Position numbers and translations under genes: made by a program. Below the pieces are notes generated by a model, which saw nothing but the letters and a program-made list of their open reading frames with translations, did not search any database and was not told the origin of the DNA. Shown one piece after another: positions 8,872 to 17,822 of a stretch of DNA of 64,000 nt. Origin of the DNA: Isoptericola cucumis (lineage in GTDB: Bacteria > Actinomycetota > Actinomycetes > Actinomycetales > Cellulomonadaceae). The number at the start of each line of letters is the position of its first letter. Position 1 is the stretch's first letter. The stretch covers positions 186,001 through 250,000 of the forward strand of contig NZ_BMDG01000002.1 of the NCBI RefSeq assembly GCF_014635665.1, in the 5' to 3' direction.

Positions 8872-9618
8872 TCAGCCGGCCGCGGCGACGACCTGCGGGG
8901 CCGGGGTCGCGTCCGGCTCCGGCGCCGTCGCGCGGTGGAAGCACCACGCGACGGTGAGGAAGAGGCCGGCGGCGACCAGCTCGCCGGAGGACTCCAGCAT
9001 GGCGACGACCCAGCTGACGTTGCCCGCCACGTGCGGCTCGACGACGATCGCGGCCATGTCGACGCCCACGGCGCCGACGCCGAGCACCCCGACGCAGCCG
9101 AGCAGCCACCAGGAGACCTTCCGGGCGGGCACGCCGCTGCGCAGGTAGGTCACGACCAGAGCCGCGAGCGAGACGACGCCGAGCGCGCCCCACACGGCGA
9201 GCTCGCCCCACCCCTGCGGGTCGAGGCCACCGGCGGGGCCGAGGTCCAGCGCCGACGCGAGGGCGCCGCCGGCGGTCTCGTGGATCTGCAGGAGGTCGTC
9301 GGCCACGACCAGCAGCAGCACGCCGGCCCACGCCCCGAGCACGGACGACCGCGGCACGCTCCGCGTGCGGTGCGCGAGGAGCGCGGCGGCGGCGAGCATC
9401 GCCGCGCAGGCCGCGAGCTCCGCGAACGAGCGGTCCTCGTCGATCTTCCACGGCGACGCAGGGTCGGCCGCGACGCCGTCGCCGAGCCGGTACAGCAGGT
9501 CGCCCGCGACGAACGCGGTGGCGACGAGGACCGTGCAGGCGACCCCGACGAGGGCGCGGCGGCGCACGAGGTGGTGCCGGGAGGAGCGGGCCGTCGCGTG
9601 CGCGTGCGCTGGGGGCAT
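8872..9618 (-). CDS. Six-helix membrane protein, function unknown
   Basis: A 248-residue integral membrane protein with about six hydrophobic segments and a short basic N-terminus. I do not recognise the family. Noteworthy residues are the polar motif DDLLQIHE at the end of the third helix and the acidic/histidine residues ESSGE and CFHRA in the last helix. They could bind a metal or take part in a reaction inside the membrane, but this is speculation. The ATG at 9618 starts just before the basic leader. It is convergent with the FAD/Fe-S dehydrogenase and 92 bp downstream of the tetR gene on the same strand. Confidence 0.6.
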   Translation of the reverse strand: MPPAHAHATARSSRHHLVRRRALVGVACTVLVATAFVAGDLLYRLGDGVAADPASPWKIDEDRSFAELAACAAMLAAAALLAHRTRSVPRSSVLGAWAGVLLLVVADDLLQIHETAGGALASALDLGPAGGLDPQGWGELAVWGALGVVSLAALVVTYLRSGVPARKVSWWLLGCVGVLGVGAVGVDMAAIVVEPHVAGNVSWVVAMLESSGELVAAGLFLTVAWCFHRATAPEPDATPAPQVVAAAG

Positions 9619-9710
9619 GCCGCAGAGAGTAGAGCACCCGGCGGCCGGGGCCCGTCGCTGCCCGGCCCTGCGGCACCCGGCAGCGCCACCGTCCGGCCCC
9701 GCGACCGCCG

Positions 9711-10364
9711 TCAGCCGCGCTCGGCGACGCCGGGGCGGGAGATGTCGAGGACGGCGGAGCGCGCGGGCTCGGGCAGCTCGGGCACGAGCACGACGAGGCT
9801 GGACAGCAGCAGCCGCTCCAGCTCCGCGCGCGTCAGGTCGCTGCCGCCGAGCCATGCGGCGGTGGCGTTCTCGACGAGCGCCACCCAGCCGCGGGCCAGC
9901 AGCTGCAGGCGCGGGCTGGGCGCGAAGCCGATGACGCCCGCCGTCGCCGTCATGCGCGCGACGAGGTCCGAGCGGACGCGCTCCAGCGCCGCCTCGGTGA
10001 CGTCGTCGGACGCGAGCGTGCCCCGCCAGACGTCCTCCCACACGCGCCGGTGCGCGGTGACGGACCCCAGGAAGGCCGCCATGGCGTGCTCGGGGCGCTC
10101 GGCGAGGGGCATGTCGTCGGGGGTCTGCAGGGCGTGGTCCAGGTGGGTGATCGCCTCGAGGGCGACGGTCCGCCGCAGCTTCACGGTGGAGCCGAAGTAG
10201 TGGAAGACGAGCGCCTTGGACGCCCCGGAGCGGGCTCCGACGGTGGCGGGGGTCAGCGCGTCCAGGCCGGACTCGTCGACCTCGGCCAGGGCGGCGTCGA
10301 GGAGCTGGCGACGTCGGTCGGCGGGCTCGTGCCGGGTGCGCGCGGCCGGGGTGACGGGGACCAT
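9711..10364 (-). CDS. TetR-family transcriptional regulator
   Basis: A 217-residue repressor. The N-terminal helix-turn-helix is typical: RRRQLLDAALAEVDESGL, TPATVGARSGASKALVFHYFGS. The variable C-terminal domain should bind a ligand. It is divergent from the degenerate ABC ATPase/YhgE operon. The 105-bp gap between them holds two copies of an inverted repeat TTGA-N7-TCAA, so it most likely represses that operon and itself. ATG 10364 was chosen; the frame continues upstream through the operators, where a start would be implausible. The inducer is unknown. Confidence 0.9.
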   Translation of the reverse strand: MVPVTPAARTRHEPADRRRQLLDAALAEVDESGLDALTPATVGARSGASKALVFHYFGSTVKLRRTVALEAITHLDHALQTPDDMPLAERPEHAMAAFLGSVTAHRRVWEDVWRGTLASDDVTEAALERVRSDLVARMTATAGVIGFAPSPRLQLLARGWVALVENATAAWLGGSDLTRAELERLLLSSLVVLVPELPEPARSAVLDISRPGVAERG

Positions 10365-10385
10365 GCCTCTAGTTGTACGGGCTTG

Positions 10386-10436
10386 TTGACCGCCAGTCAA
10401 TATCGGTCGTACCGTTGTTGATCACAGGTCAACAAC
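10386..10436. promoter_or_regulatory. Two TetR-type operators in a divergent promoter
   Basis: Two 15-bp sites share the form TTGA-N7-TCAA: 10386-10400 and 10418-10432. The second extends to a perfect 8-bp inverted repeat, GTTGTTGA (10414-10421) and TCAACAAC (10429-10436). Their centres are 32 bp apart, about three helical turns, so dimers would sit on the same face. The sites lie between the tetR gene and the ABC/YhgE operon. Confidence 0.75.
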
Positions 10437-10469
10437 GGCCTGCCGGGGCACGGGACGAGGAGTGCAGGG

Positions 10470-11381
10470 GTGCAGATCACGCTGAGCGGGGTACGGGTCG
10501 ACGGGCGTCGCGAGCCGATGCTGGAGGCCACGGACCTCGACTGGTCGACGGGCGAGTGCCTGCTCGTGGCCGGTGAGCCCGGGCACGGCCACACCGCCCT
10601 CGCCCTCGTGGCGACCGGGCGTCTCGCACCCGCCGCGGGGGACGTCCGGCTCGACGGCGTGGACGCGTCGCCGTCCGCGCTGCGTACCGTGAGCGCCGTC
10701 GTCGACGTGCCCGGCATCAGCGAGCCCGACGACGCCCTCACCCTGGCCGACGTCGTGGCCGAGGGCCTCGCGCTGGCCGGCCGGCGGTCGCTGCCCCGGG
10801 ACGTGGCGCGGTGGCTGGCCGACCATGAGCTCACCGACGAGCGGGGCATGCGCGTGGACCAGCTGCCCGGCGTCGTGCGTACGGCCGTGCTCGCCGCGCT
10901 CGCGGCCGAGAACCCGGACGTGCGGTTCGTGGTGCTCACGCTCCCGGACCGGCACGGCGGCGAGCCCGCAGGCTGGTGGGAGACGGCGCGCACGCTGGCG
11001 GCGGCGGGCCTCGGCGTGCTCGTGCAGTGCACGCGGTCGTCCGCGCGCGACCTGGGCGTCGACCTCCCGCCCGCCCGCGGCGCGACGCTGCACCAGCCGC
11101 CGCAGGTCGTGCTCCGCTCCGGTCCCGCGCCCGTCGCGGCCGTCGACGAGCCGGAGCCCACGGCCGAGACGGAACCTGTGCCGGAGCCGGAGCCGGAGCC
11201 GGTGCCGGAGCCAACGGGCGCCGAGGAGCGGGACGCCCTCGAGCCGGAGGACGAGCTGGAGCCGTCGCCCGACCCGGACCCGCGCCCGGAGGAAGACCCC
11301 GACCCGCTCCCGGAGGGGGACGCCGCTCCGGAGCCCGCGCCCGTCGTCGGGCGCCACGCCACGCAGGAGGAGGCCCGATGA
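10470..11381 (+). CDS. ABC ATPase-like protein with degenerate nucleotide site
   Basis: A 303-residue protein whose first 210 residues follow the layout of an ABC transporter ATPase. It has a conserved opening ([11 protein letters not shown]...LEATDLDW), a P-loop position, [16 protein letters not shown] after it, and a region resembling the end of the domain. The P-loop reads GEPGHGHT at 35-42, with His instead of the essential Lys. No LSGGQ signature or Walker B aspartate-glutamate is recognisable. Residues from about 215 to the end form an acidic Glu/Pro/Asp-rich tail. It is translationally coupled (ATGA overlap) to the YhgE/Pip membrane protein. It is probably a non-hydrolysing partner rather than a working ATPase. 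Confidence 0.7.
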   Translation: MQITLSGVRVDGRREPMLEATDLDWSTGECLLVAGEPGHGHTALALVATGRLAPAAGDVRLDGVDASPSALRTVSAVVDVPGISEPDDALTLADVVAEGLALAGRRSLPRDVARWLADHELTDERGMRVDQLPGVVRTAVLAALAAENPDVRFVVLTLPDRHGGEPAGWWETARTLAAAGLGVLVQCTRSSARDLGVDLPPARGATLHQPPQVVLRSGPAPVAAVDEPEPTAETEPVPEPEPEPVPEPTGAEERDALEPEDELEPSPDPDPRPEEDPDPLPEGDAAPEPAPVVGRHATQEEAR

Positions 11382-13585
11382 CCGCGGTCCGGCTCGCGCT
11401 GTCCGAGCTCAAGCGGCTCGCCGCGGGGCGCATGCCCCGGCTCGCCATCCTCGCGATGGCGCTGATCCCCACCCTCTACGCGGGGCTGTACCTCTTCGCG
11501 AACCACGACCCCTACGGCAACCTCGACCAGGTGCCGGCGGCTGTCGTCGTGCAGGACGAGGGCACCACGACGACGGACGCCCAGACGGGGGAGAAGACCG
11601 AGCGCGACTTCGGCCGCGACGTCGCGGACCAGCTGCTCGACGACGGCGGCTTCGGCTGGGTGGAGACCTCCCAGGTGGACGCCGAGGCGGGCGTCCGGTC
11701 CGGGCGCTACGACGCCGCGCTCGTCATCGGCCCCACGTTCTCCGCCGACCTGGCGTCGGCGGGCGAGTTCGAGCCGCAGCAGGCGAGCCTCACCCTCATC
11801 ACGAACGACGCGAACAACTACCTCGCGGGCACCATCTCGGACCAGATCGTGGGGCAGGTGCGCGACTCCATCGCGGAGCAGGTCGGCACCGAGGCCGCCG
11901 ACACGTTCCTGCGCGGGTTCGCGTCGATCCACACCAACCTCGCGGACGCGGTGGACGGCGCGAAGCAGCTCCTCGGCGGTGCCACGCGGCTCGACGACGG
12001 GCTCGCCGACGCGGACGACGGCGCGCACAGGCTCGCCGACGGCGCGCAGCGGGCCGCGGACGGGGCCACGACGCTGGACGGCAAGGTCGGCACGCTCGCC
12101 GACGCCGTAGGACAGCTCGACGACGGCGCGGGGCAGCTCGCGTCGGGGCTGGGCGAGCTGCAGTCGAAGACGAAGGACCTGCCCGCGCAGACCGAGAAGC
12201 TCGCCGACGGCGCCGCGCAGGTGGCCGACGGCAACGCGCAGGTGGCGCGGTACGGCCACGAGGCGGCCGACGCCGCCGGACAGGTGCTGCCCACGCTCGA
12301 CGGCGCGCGCGCCGACGCGAAGGACGCGTTCGACGGGGCGCAGGACGACATCCGGCAGCGCATCGACGACCGCGTGGCCGCGGTGTGCGCCGACGTGCCG
12401 GCCGACCAGCAGGAGCAGTGCGAGGCGATCGCCGCCCAGGTCGTGGACGAGGCGCGCGCAGGGATCGACGAACAGCTCGGCGCCGCGCAGCAGGACGTCG
12501 ACGCGGCGCTGGACGCGCAGCGCCAGGACGTGCAGTCCGCGGTGACGAAGGTCGAGGGAGCCTCGAAGCAGCTCGACACGCTCGCCGACGGCTCCCGGCA
12601 GGTGGCCGACGGCGCGGCCACGCTGGCCGGCGCGACGCCGCAGCTCACGGCGGGCATCGGCTCCGCGGCCGACGGCGCCGACCGGCTCGCGGACGGGACC
12701 GGGCAGCTCGCCGCCGCGACGCCGGCGCTCACCGACGGCGTCCACCGGCTGGCCGACGGCACCGGGCAGGTGGCCGGGGGTGCGGCCGACCTCGCGGCCG
12801 GGACGACGAAGCTCGCCGACGGCGCCGGGGAGCTCAAGGCCGGCACCTCGGAGCTGCGCGACGGGCTGGCCCAGGGCCTGGGGCAGATCCCCGACGTCGA
12901 CGACGAGACGCGCGAGGACACGGCGTCGACCATCGGCAACCCGGTCGAGGTGAAGGACGAGTCCCTGTCGTCGGCCGGCACGTACGGCGGCGGCCTGGCG
13001 CCGTTCTTCCTCTCGCTGGCCACCTGGATCGGGGCGTACGTCCTGTTCCTGCTGGTGCGACCGCTGTCGGTGCGGGCGCTCGCCGCGGGCCGGTCGGGGC
13101 TCGCGACAGCGCTGGGCGGCTGGGCGACGCCCGCCGCGATCGGCGTCGTGCAGGTGGCCGCGATGTTCGCCGTGACCAAGTTCGCCCTCGACATCCAGCC
13201 GGCGTACGGCCTCGGCACCGCCCTGTTCCTCGTGCTCGTCTCCGGCACGTTCGTCGCCGTCCTGCAGGCCCTGAACGTGTGGCTCGGCGCCGCGGGCCAG
13301 TTCCTCGGCCTGGTGCTCATGCTGGTCCAGCTCGTCACGGCGGGCGGCACGTTCCCGTGGCAGACGATCCCGCAGCCGCTGAAGGCCATGCACCAGTTCA
13401 TGCCGATGACGTACGCCGTCGAGGGCCTGCGCCAGCTGCTGTACGGCGGCAACCTCGCGACGGTCTCCCGGGACGTGACGGTGCTCGTCGGGGTGCTCGT
13501 CGTCGCGCTGGGCCTGACCACCCTGGCGGCGCGCCGGCAGCGCGTGTGGTCGGTCACCCGGCTCCAGCCCGAGCTCGTCCTCTGA
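11378..13585 (+). CDS. YhgE/Pip family membrane protein
   Basis: A 735-residue membrane protein. One transmembrane helix (about 22-41) is followed by a Pip N-terminal extracytoplasmic domain ([21 protein letters not shown]). A long stretch from about 190 to 510 is made of LADGA/LxxG heptad-like repeats. The C-terminus (about 541-720) carries five to six hydrophobic segments of the ABC-2 permease type. The family includes the lactococcal phage infection protein Pip and the Bacillus SPP1 receptor YueB. Members often act as export components or phage receptors. It is coupled to the upstream ATPase-like gene and under predicted TetR control, which fits an exporter of a compound sensed by the regulator. 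Confidence 0.88.
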   Translation: MTAVRLALSELKRLAAGRMPRLAILAMALIPTLYAGLYLFANHDPYGNLDQVPAAVVVQDEGTTTTDAQTGEKTERDFGRDVADQLLDDGGFGWVETSQVDAEAGVRSGRYDAALVIGPTFSADLASAGEFEPQQASLTLITNDANNYLAGTISDQIVGQVRDSIAEQVGTEAADTFLRGFASIHTNLADAVDGAKQLLGGATRLDDGLADADDGAHRLADGAQRAADGATTLDGKVGTLADAVGQLDDGAGQLASGLGELQSKTKDLPAQTEKLADGAAQVADGNAQVARYGHEAADAAGQVLPTLDGARADAKDAFDGAQDDIRQRIDDRVAAVCADVPADQQEQCEAIAAQVVDEARAGIDEQLGAAQQDVDAALDAQRQDVQSAVTKVEGASKQLDTLADGSRQVADGAATLAGATPQLTAGIGSAADGADRLADGTGQLAAATPALTDGVHRLADGTGQVAGGAADLAAGTTKLADGAGELKAGTSELRDGLAQGLGQIPDVDDETREDTASTIGNPVEVKDESLSSAGTYGGGLAPFFLSLATWIGAYVLFLLVRPLSVRALAAGRSGLATALGGWATPAAIGVVQVAAMFAVTKFALDIQPAYGLGTALFLVLVSGTFVAVLQALNVWLGAAGQFLGLVLMLVQLVTAGGTFPWQTIPQPLKAMHQFMPMTYAVEGLRQLLYGGNLATVSRDVTVLVGVLVVALGLTTLAARRQRVWSVTRLQPELVL

Positions 13586-13623
13586 CGGCGACCCCGCCGT
13601 CCGGCAGCAGGCAGGATGGGCGC

Positions 13624-14229
13624 GTGGAGTTCCAGGACGTGGTGCGCAGGCGGCGGATGGTGCGGCGGTTCACGGGCGAGGAGGTGGCGCCCGACGTCGT
13701 GGACCGGCTGGTGCGCAACGCGGTGCGCGCCCCCAGCGCGGGCTTCTCGCAGGGCTGGTCGTTCCTGGTGCTCACGACGCCGGACGAGCGGGAGCGGTTC
13801 TGGGCGGCCGCCACCCCGGCCGCGTCCGAGCGGAACATGTCGACCTGGCTGGCGGGCATGCGCACCGCGCCGGTGCTCGTCGTCGTGCTCTGCTCGAAGG
13901 ACGCCTACCTCGGCCGGTACGCCGAGCCGGACAAGGGGTGGACCGACCGGGACGAGGCGCGCTGGCCGGTGCCGTACTGGCACGTCGACGCGGGCATGGC
14001 GTCGCTGCTCATGCTGCAGACCGCGGTCGACGAGGGCCTCGGCGCGTGCTTCTTCGGCATCGGCGCCGGCGAGGTGCCGGCGTTCCGCGAGGCCTTCGGC
14101 GTCCCGGACGAGTGGGTGCAGACCGGGGTCGTCGCGGTGGGTCACCCGGCGGACGGCGGTGCCCAGGGCTCGCCGACGCGGCGGCGTCGCAAGCCGCTGG
14201 AGGACGTCGTGCACCGGGGACGCTGGTGA
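13624..14229 (+). CDS. Nitroreductase-family FMN oxidoreductase
   Basis: A 201-residue flavoprotein of the nitroreductase fold. FMN-binding features are visible: RRRRMVRRFTGEEV at the start, RAPSAGFSQGWSFLVL, and MLQTAVDEGLGACFFGIG near residue 137. The closing EWVQTGVVAVGHPADG is also typical. It probably reduces nitro- or quinone-like compounds with NAD(P)H; the true substrate is unknown. GTG 13624 was chosen because the conserved N-terminal arginine cluster begins there. A CAGGAT hexamer ends exactly 6 nt before it, consistent with leaderless transcription. It ends at a small hairpin shared with the convergent MocR gene. Confidence 0.88.
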   Translation: MEFQDVVRRRRMVRRFTGEEVAPDVVDRLVRNAVRAPSAGFSQGWSFLVLTTPDERERFWAAATPAASERNMSTWLAGMRTAPVLVVVLCSKDAYLGRYAEPDKGWTDRDEARWPVPYWHVDAGMASLLMLQTAVDEGLGACFFGIGAGEVPAFREAFGVPDEWVQTGVVAVGHPADGGAQGSPTRRRRKPLEDVVHRGRW

Positions 14230-14237
14230 GCGGCACC

Positions 14238-14252
14238 CCGGCGACCCGCCGG
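14238..14252. terminator. Short hairpin between convergent genes
   Basis: CCGGCG and CGCCGG form a perfect 6-bp stem with a 3-nt loop between the nitroreductase and MocR stop codons. There is no T-run. It is a plausible weak bidirectional terminator. Confidence 0.45.
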
Positions 14253-14254
14253 CG

Positions 14255-15703
14255 TCACCGCCGCGACCGTTCGCGCACCGCCGCGGCGAGCCCGGCGACG
14301 GCCTCCTCGACCCGCGCGTCGGCGAGGTTGCCGTAGCCGACGACGAGCGCCTCGCGCGGGGACGCCGGTCCCGGTGACGCGGTGACGCGGTAGCGCCGCA
14401 GGTCGCCGACGGCGACGTCGCGCTCCGCGGCGGCCGCGACCACGGCCGCGGCGGTGACGCCGTCCGGCAGTCCGAGGACGACGTGCAGGCCGGCGGCCAG
14501 GCCGGTGACGGGCAGCCCGGGCAGCGCGGCGGCCAGCGCGTCGAGCAGCGCCGCGCGGCGGCGGCGGAACCGGCCCCGCGCGGCCCGCAGGTGCCGCTCG
14601 TAGCCGCCGCCCGTGAGGAACCCGCCGAGCGCCAGCTGGTCGATCGTCGACGGCTCGGGCCCGCCGGCGAGCTCGCCGAGCCGCACGCGCCACCGCGGCG
14701 GCAGCACCAGCCACCCGAGCCCGAGCGCCGGCGAGACCGTCTTGCTGAGCGACCCGAGCAGCGCGACGCGGCCCGGGTCGTGACCCTGCAGGGCGGCCAC
14801 GGGCCGCCGGTCGTAGCGGAACTCGGCGTCGTAGTCGTCCTCGATCACGAGCCCGTCGACGTCGCGCGCCCACGACACGAGCGCGTCGCGCCGCCCGGGG
14901 GCGAGCGCCACGCCGGTCGGGAACTGGTGGGCGGGCGTCACCAGGGCGGCGCGGGCGCCGGTGCGGTCGGCCGCCGCGACGAGCCCGCCGACGTCGACCC
15001 CGTCGTCGTCCACCGGGACCGGGACGGGGACGAGCCCGGCGTCGCGGGCGACGTCGCGCAGCCGCCCCCAGCTCGGGTCCTCGACGAGGACCGCGCGGTG
15101 GCCGGCGGAGCGCAGCGCCCGGGCGAGGCGCGCCATGCCGTCGGCCGCGCCGTGCGTGACCACGACGTCGTCGGAGCTCGCGCAGGTGGAGCGGGCCCGG
15201 GCGAGGTAGTCGACGACGGCGGTGCGCGCCGCCGGGTGGCCGGCGGGGTCGGGGGCACCGAGGTCGGCGTCGGGGGCGTCGGCCAGTGCGTCCCGCAGCG
15301 CCCGCAGCCACGCCGACCTGGGCACGTGCCGCAGGTCGGGCACGCCCGGGCGCAGGTCGAGGCGGAGGGCCGCGCCCGCGGGGACGGGGGCGGCGCGGGC
15401 CGGGTGCTTCGGGACGGCGTGCGCGGCGGCCCCCGTGGCGACGCGCGTCCCGGAGCCGACGCGCGCCTCGCAGAACCCCTCGGCGACGAGCTGGCCGTAG
15501 ACCTCCGTCACGACCCAGCGCGACACGCCCAGGGTCTCCGCGAGGACGCGGCTCGGCGGCAGCGCCGACCCGCCGGGGACCCGGCCGGCGTGCACCGCGT
15601 CCCGCAGGGCGCGCTCGAGGCGGGCGACCAGCGGGGCGCCGTCGTCGCCGAGGTCGAGGACCGTGTCCCACGCGAGGCGAGCATTGGTCTGGGCCGTTGC
15701 CAT
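14255..15703 (-). CDS. MocR-type regulator (GntR HTH fused to aminotransferase fold)
   Basis: A 482-residue MocR-family regulator. The N-terminal GntR winged helix (LPPSRVLAETLGVSRWVVTEVYGQL, about residues 48-75) is joined to a fold-type I aminotransferase domain. The PLP lysine is Lys321 in GSLSKTVSP, and the cofactor motifs VIEDDYDAEFRYD and HQFPTG are present. Such proteins usually use PLP as a sensor rather than for catalysis. It is divergent from an aldo/keto reductase with a 91-bp gap, so it most likely controls that gene. The vitamin B6 genes pdxS/pdxT controlled by PdxR are not nearby. Confidence 0.9.
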   Translation of the reverse strand: MATAQTNARLAWDTVLDLGDDGAPLVARLERALRDAVHAGRVPGGSALPPSRVLAETLGVSRWVVTEVYGQLVAEGFCEARVGSGTRVATGAAAHAVPKHPARAAPVPAGAALRLDLRPGVPDLRHVPRSAWLRALRDALADAPDADLGAPDPAGHPAARTAVVDYLARARSTCASSDDVVVTHGAADGMARLARALRSAGHRAVLVEDPSWGRLRDVARDAGLVPVPVPVDDDGVDVGGLVAAADRTGARAALVTPAHQFPTGVALAPGRRDALVSWARDVDGLVIEDDYDAEFRYDRRPVAALQGHDPGRVALLGSLSKTVSPALGLGWLVLPPRWRVRLGELAGGPEPSTIDQLALGGFLTGGGYERHLRAARGRFRRRRAALLDALAAALPGLPVTGLAAGLHVVLGLPDGVTAAAVVAAAAERDVAVGDLRRYRVTASPGPASPREALVVGYGNLADARVEEAVAGLAAAVRERSRR

Positions 15704-15794
15704 GGAATTGGACGGTACACCCGGACCGATCTGCTCGTAGCGTCGGAGGAGTCAGCCGGCGGGACGGTCGCCGGCCCCACGGACTGGAGCACCC
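15704..15794. promoter_or_regulatory. Divergent MocR/aldo-keto reductase promoter with GGAC repeats
   Basis: The 91-bp gap holds a direct repeat of GGAC (15710-15713 and 15723-15726, 13 bp apart) inside a tract that is AT-richer than its surroundings. MocR regulators commonly bind direct repeats in such divergent gaps, so this is a candidate operator. GGAGG lies further along, but its distance to ATG 15795 is unusual. Confidence 0.4.
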
Positions 15795-16775
15795 ATGCGC
15801 TACCGCACGATCGGAGACGGCACGACGTCCTTCGAGGTCAGCACCCTGTGCCTCGGCACGATGTGGTTCGGCACCCGGACCGACGAGGAGACGTCCCGGG
15901 CGGTCCTCGACCGCTTCGTCGAGGCCGGCGGCACGTTCCTCGACACGGCGAACAACTACAACGGCTGGGGTGGCGGCCACGGCCGCGACAGCGAGGACGT
16001 GCTCGGCCGCTGGCTCGCCGACCGGGGCAACCGCGACGCGCTGCGGATCGCCACCAAGGTGGGCGCGGCCAAGAAGGACCCGGACCTGCCGCTGCAGCCC
16101 GTGCCCCCCACGAACTACCAGGGCCTCGGCGCCGAGACCATCGCCTGGGAGGCGCGGGAGAGCCTGCGGCACCTCGGCGTCGACCACGTCGACGCCTACT
16201 ACGGCCACGTGGACGACGTCGAGACCCCGCTCGCGGAGACCGTCGGCGCGTTCGGCAAGCTGCAGGCGGAAGGGCTCGTCGGGATCGCGGGCATCTCGAA
16301 CGTCGCGCTGCACCGCGTCGTCGAGGCCCGGGAGGAGGCCCGCCGGCAGGGGGTCGCCCCGTACGGCCTGGTGCAGCAGCAGCTCACCTACCCGTACCCG
16401 CGGCCCGACGTCGGCCGGCACAACTGGGCGTCGTACGAGCTGCTCGACTACGCCCGGGCGTCGTCCGAGGCGGGCAGCCCCCTCGCCGTCGTCGCCTACT
16501 CGCCGCTCATGCAGGGCGCGCTGGTGCGCGACGACAAGCCGCTGTGGGACGGCTTCGACCACCCCACGACGCACGAGCGGCTGCGCGTGCTGCGCGAGGT
16601 GGCGGCCGAGGTCGGCGCCACGCCGAACCAGGTGGTGCTCGCGTGGCTCCTGGGCGGCGACGTGCCCGTGGTCCCGATCGTCGGGGCGAGCAGCGTCGCC
16701 CAGCTCGACGAGCTGCTCGGCGCCGCCGACCTCGACCTCGACCCCGAGCTGCGGGCGCGCCTCGACGCGGTGTGA
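15795..16775 (+). CDS. Aldo/keto reductase
   Basis: A 326-residue TIM-barrel NADPH-dependent oxidoreductase. The catalytic tetrad is visible: Asp50 (FLDTAN), Tyr55 (NNYNGW), Lys88 (IATKVG) and His138 (YYGHVDD). The C-terminal PIVGASSVAQLDELL stretch fits the cofactor 2'-phosphate-binding region of the family. It probably reduces an aldehyde or ketone, possibly a sugar, but the substrate is not deducible. It is divergent from the MocR regulator, which suggests control by a PLP- or amine-linked signal. Confidence 0.92.
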   Translation: MRYRTIGDGTTSFEVSTLCLGTMWFGTRTDEETSRAVLDRFVEAGGTFLDTANNYNGWGGGHGRDSEDVLGRWLADRGNRDALRIATKVGAAKKDPDLPLQPVPPTNYQGLGAETIAWEARESLRHLGVDHVDAYYGHVDDVETPLAETVGAFGKLQAEGLVGIAGISNVALHRVVEAREEARRQGVAPYGLVQQQLTYPYPRPDVGRHNWASYELLDYARASSEAGSPLAVVAYSPLMQGALVRDDKPLWDGFDHPTTHERLRVLREVAAEVGATPNQVVLAWLLGGDVPVVPIVGASSVAQLDELLGAADLDLDPELRARLDAV

Positions 16776-16787
16776 CGACGGGCCCGG

Positions 16788-17117
16788 CTACTCCAGCCAC
16801 TCGGTCTCGAACCGGTCGCTGGCGTGGATGTGCACGGCCTCGTACAGCTCCGGCCCGATCACGGTGAACTTGTGCGGCACCCGGGCCGGAGCCACGAGGA
16901 TCTGCCCGCCCACGGCGACCATCTCGTCGTCGCCCACCCGGAACAGCGCCCGGCCGGACCGGATGACGAACGTCTCGGGGTAGGGGTGCAGGTGCAGGCG
17001 GGGGCCGACGCCGTCGGTGTCGGTGCGCTCGAAGATCACCGACACCGCCGAGCCGTGCAGGTAGCCCTCGAGGTTGCCGTGCGGCAGGTCGGACTGCTGG
17101 ACCAGGGGGATGCTCAT
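16788..17117 (-). CDS. Single-domain cupin protein
   Basis: A 109-residue cupin barrel. Metal-binding residues of motif 1 are His42, His44 and Glu48 (RLHLHPYPETF), and His82 of motif 2 follows in VPHKF. A small single-cupin protein of this kind may be an isomerase, a dioxygenase or a sensor; nothing in the context decides. It ends 12 bp from the convergent aldo/keto reductase stop. Confidence 0.82.
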   Translation of the reverse strand: MSIPLVQQSDLPHGNLEGYLHGSAVSVIFERTDTDGVGPRLHLHPYPETFVIRSGRALFRVGDDEMVAVGGQILVAPARVPHKFTVIGPELYEAVHIHASDRFETEWLE

Positions 17118-17177
17118 GCCGCGGTGGACCGCGCCGGCGCCTCGAACTGATCGGTGGCGCGGTCCGCCCGACCGGGG

Positions 17178-17822
17178 CTACGGGAGCGGCAGGCCGACGC
17201 CGTCGCGCAGGCGGTCGCGGGCGGCGGCGGGCAGCTCGCCCCAGTCGTCCAGGGTGTCGAGGTCCACCTCGGTGCCTGGGCGGTGCACGACGGCGACCGG
17301 AAGGCCGGCGCGCCCCGCCTCCGCGACGTGCGCGGCGCACGAGCCCGGGCCGAAGCGGAACGTGAACCCCGGCGTCGCCGGCACGAGCAGCAGGTTCGTC
17401 CCGGTGCCGTGCCGGTCGGGAGCCACCACGACGGAGGCGTCGGCCGCGAGGAGCGCCGCGACGTCGGCGGGGGACAGGAGCGGCAGGTCGGCGTGCGCGA
17501 CCAGCACCCGCCGCGCCCCGAGCGCGGCGGCGTGCTCGCGTCCGAGGTCGAGCGCGGCGTCGAGCCCCGGCCGGTCCGCGGGCTGCACGACGACGCCGAC
17601 GTCGAGCCCGGCGAGCGTCTCGGCCGCGAACGGGGCGTCGGCCGTCACGACGGCGACGCGGTCGACGGCGTCCGACGCCACCAGCACGCCGACCACGTGC
17701 CGCGCGAGCGTCGCGACGAGCCGGCGCCGGGCGGCCGGGCCCAGCGCCGTCGCGAGGCGGGACTTGCCCGAGACGCCGTCCCGCACGGGGACGACGGCGA
17801 CCGTCTCGGGTGCGGCGCTCAC
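17178..17822 (-). CDS. cofC: 2-phospho-L-lactate (or PEP) guanylyltransferase for F420
   Basis: A 214-residue nucleotidyltransferase of the CofC/FbiD family. It activates phosphoenolpyruvate or 2-phospho-L-lactate with GTP to feed coenzyme F420 synthesis. The N-terminal motif AVVPVRDGVSGKSRLA carries the nucleotide-binding K-S-R-L signature. HADLPLLSPADV and APDRHGTGTNLLL are also typical. The GTG start at 17822 overlaps the cofD stop by 4 nt (GTGA), which fixes the start and makes a two-gene operon. In actinobacteria the donor is believed to be phosphoenolpyruvate (FbiD), by family knowledge. Confidence 0.92.
   Translation of the reverse strand: MSAAPETVAVVPVRDGVSGKSRLATALGPAARRRLVATLARHVVGVLVASDAVDRVAVVTADAPFAAETLAGLDVGVVVQPADRPGLDAALDLGREHAAALGARRVLVAHADLPLLSPADVAALLAADASVVVAPDRHGTGTNLLLVPATPGFTFRFGPGSCAAHVAEAGRAGLPVAVVHRPGTEVDLDTLDDWGELPAAARDRLRDGVGLPLP

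Noticed and set aside
14255-15703. PdxR, regulator of pdxST
   Set aside because: The protein is MocR-like, but no pdxS or pdxT gene is adjacent, so the specific name is not justified.
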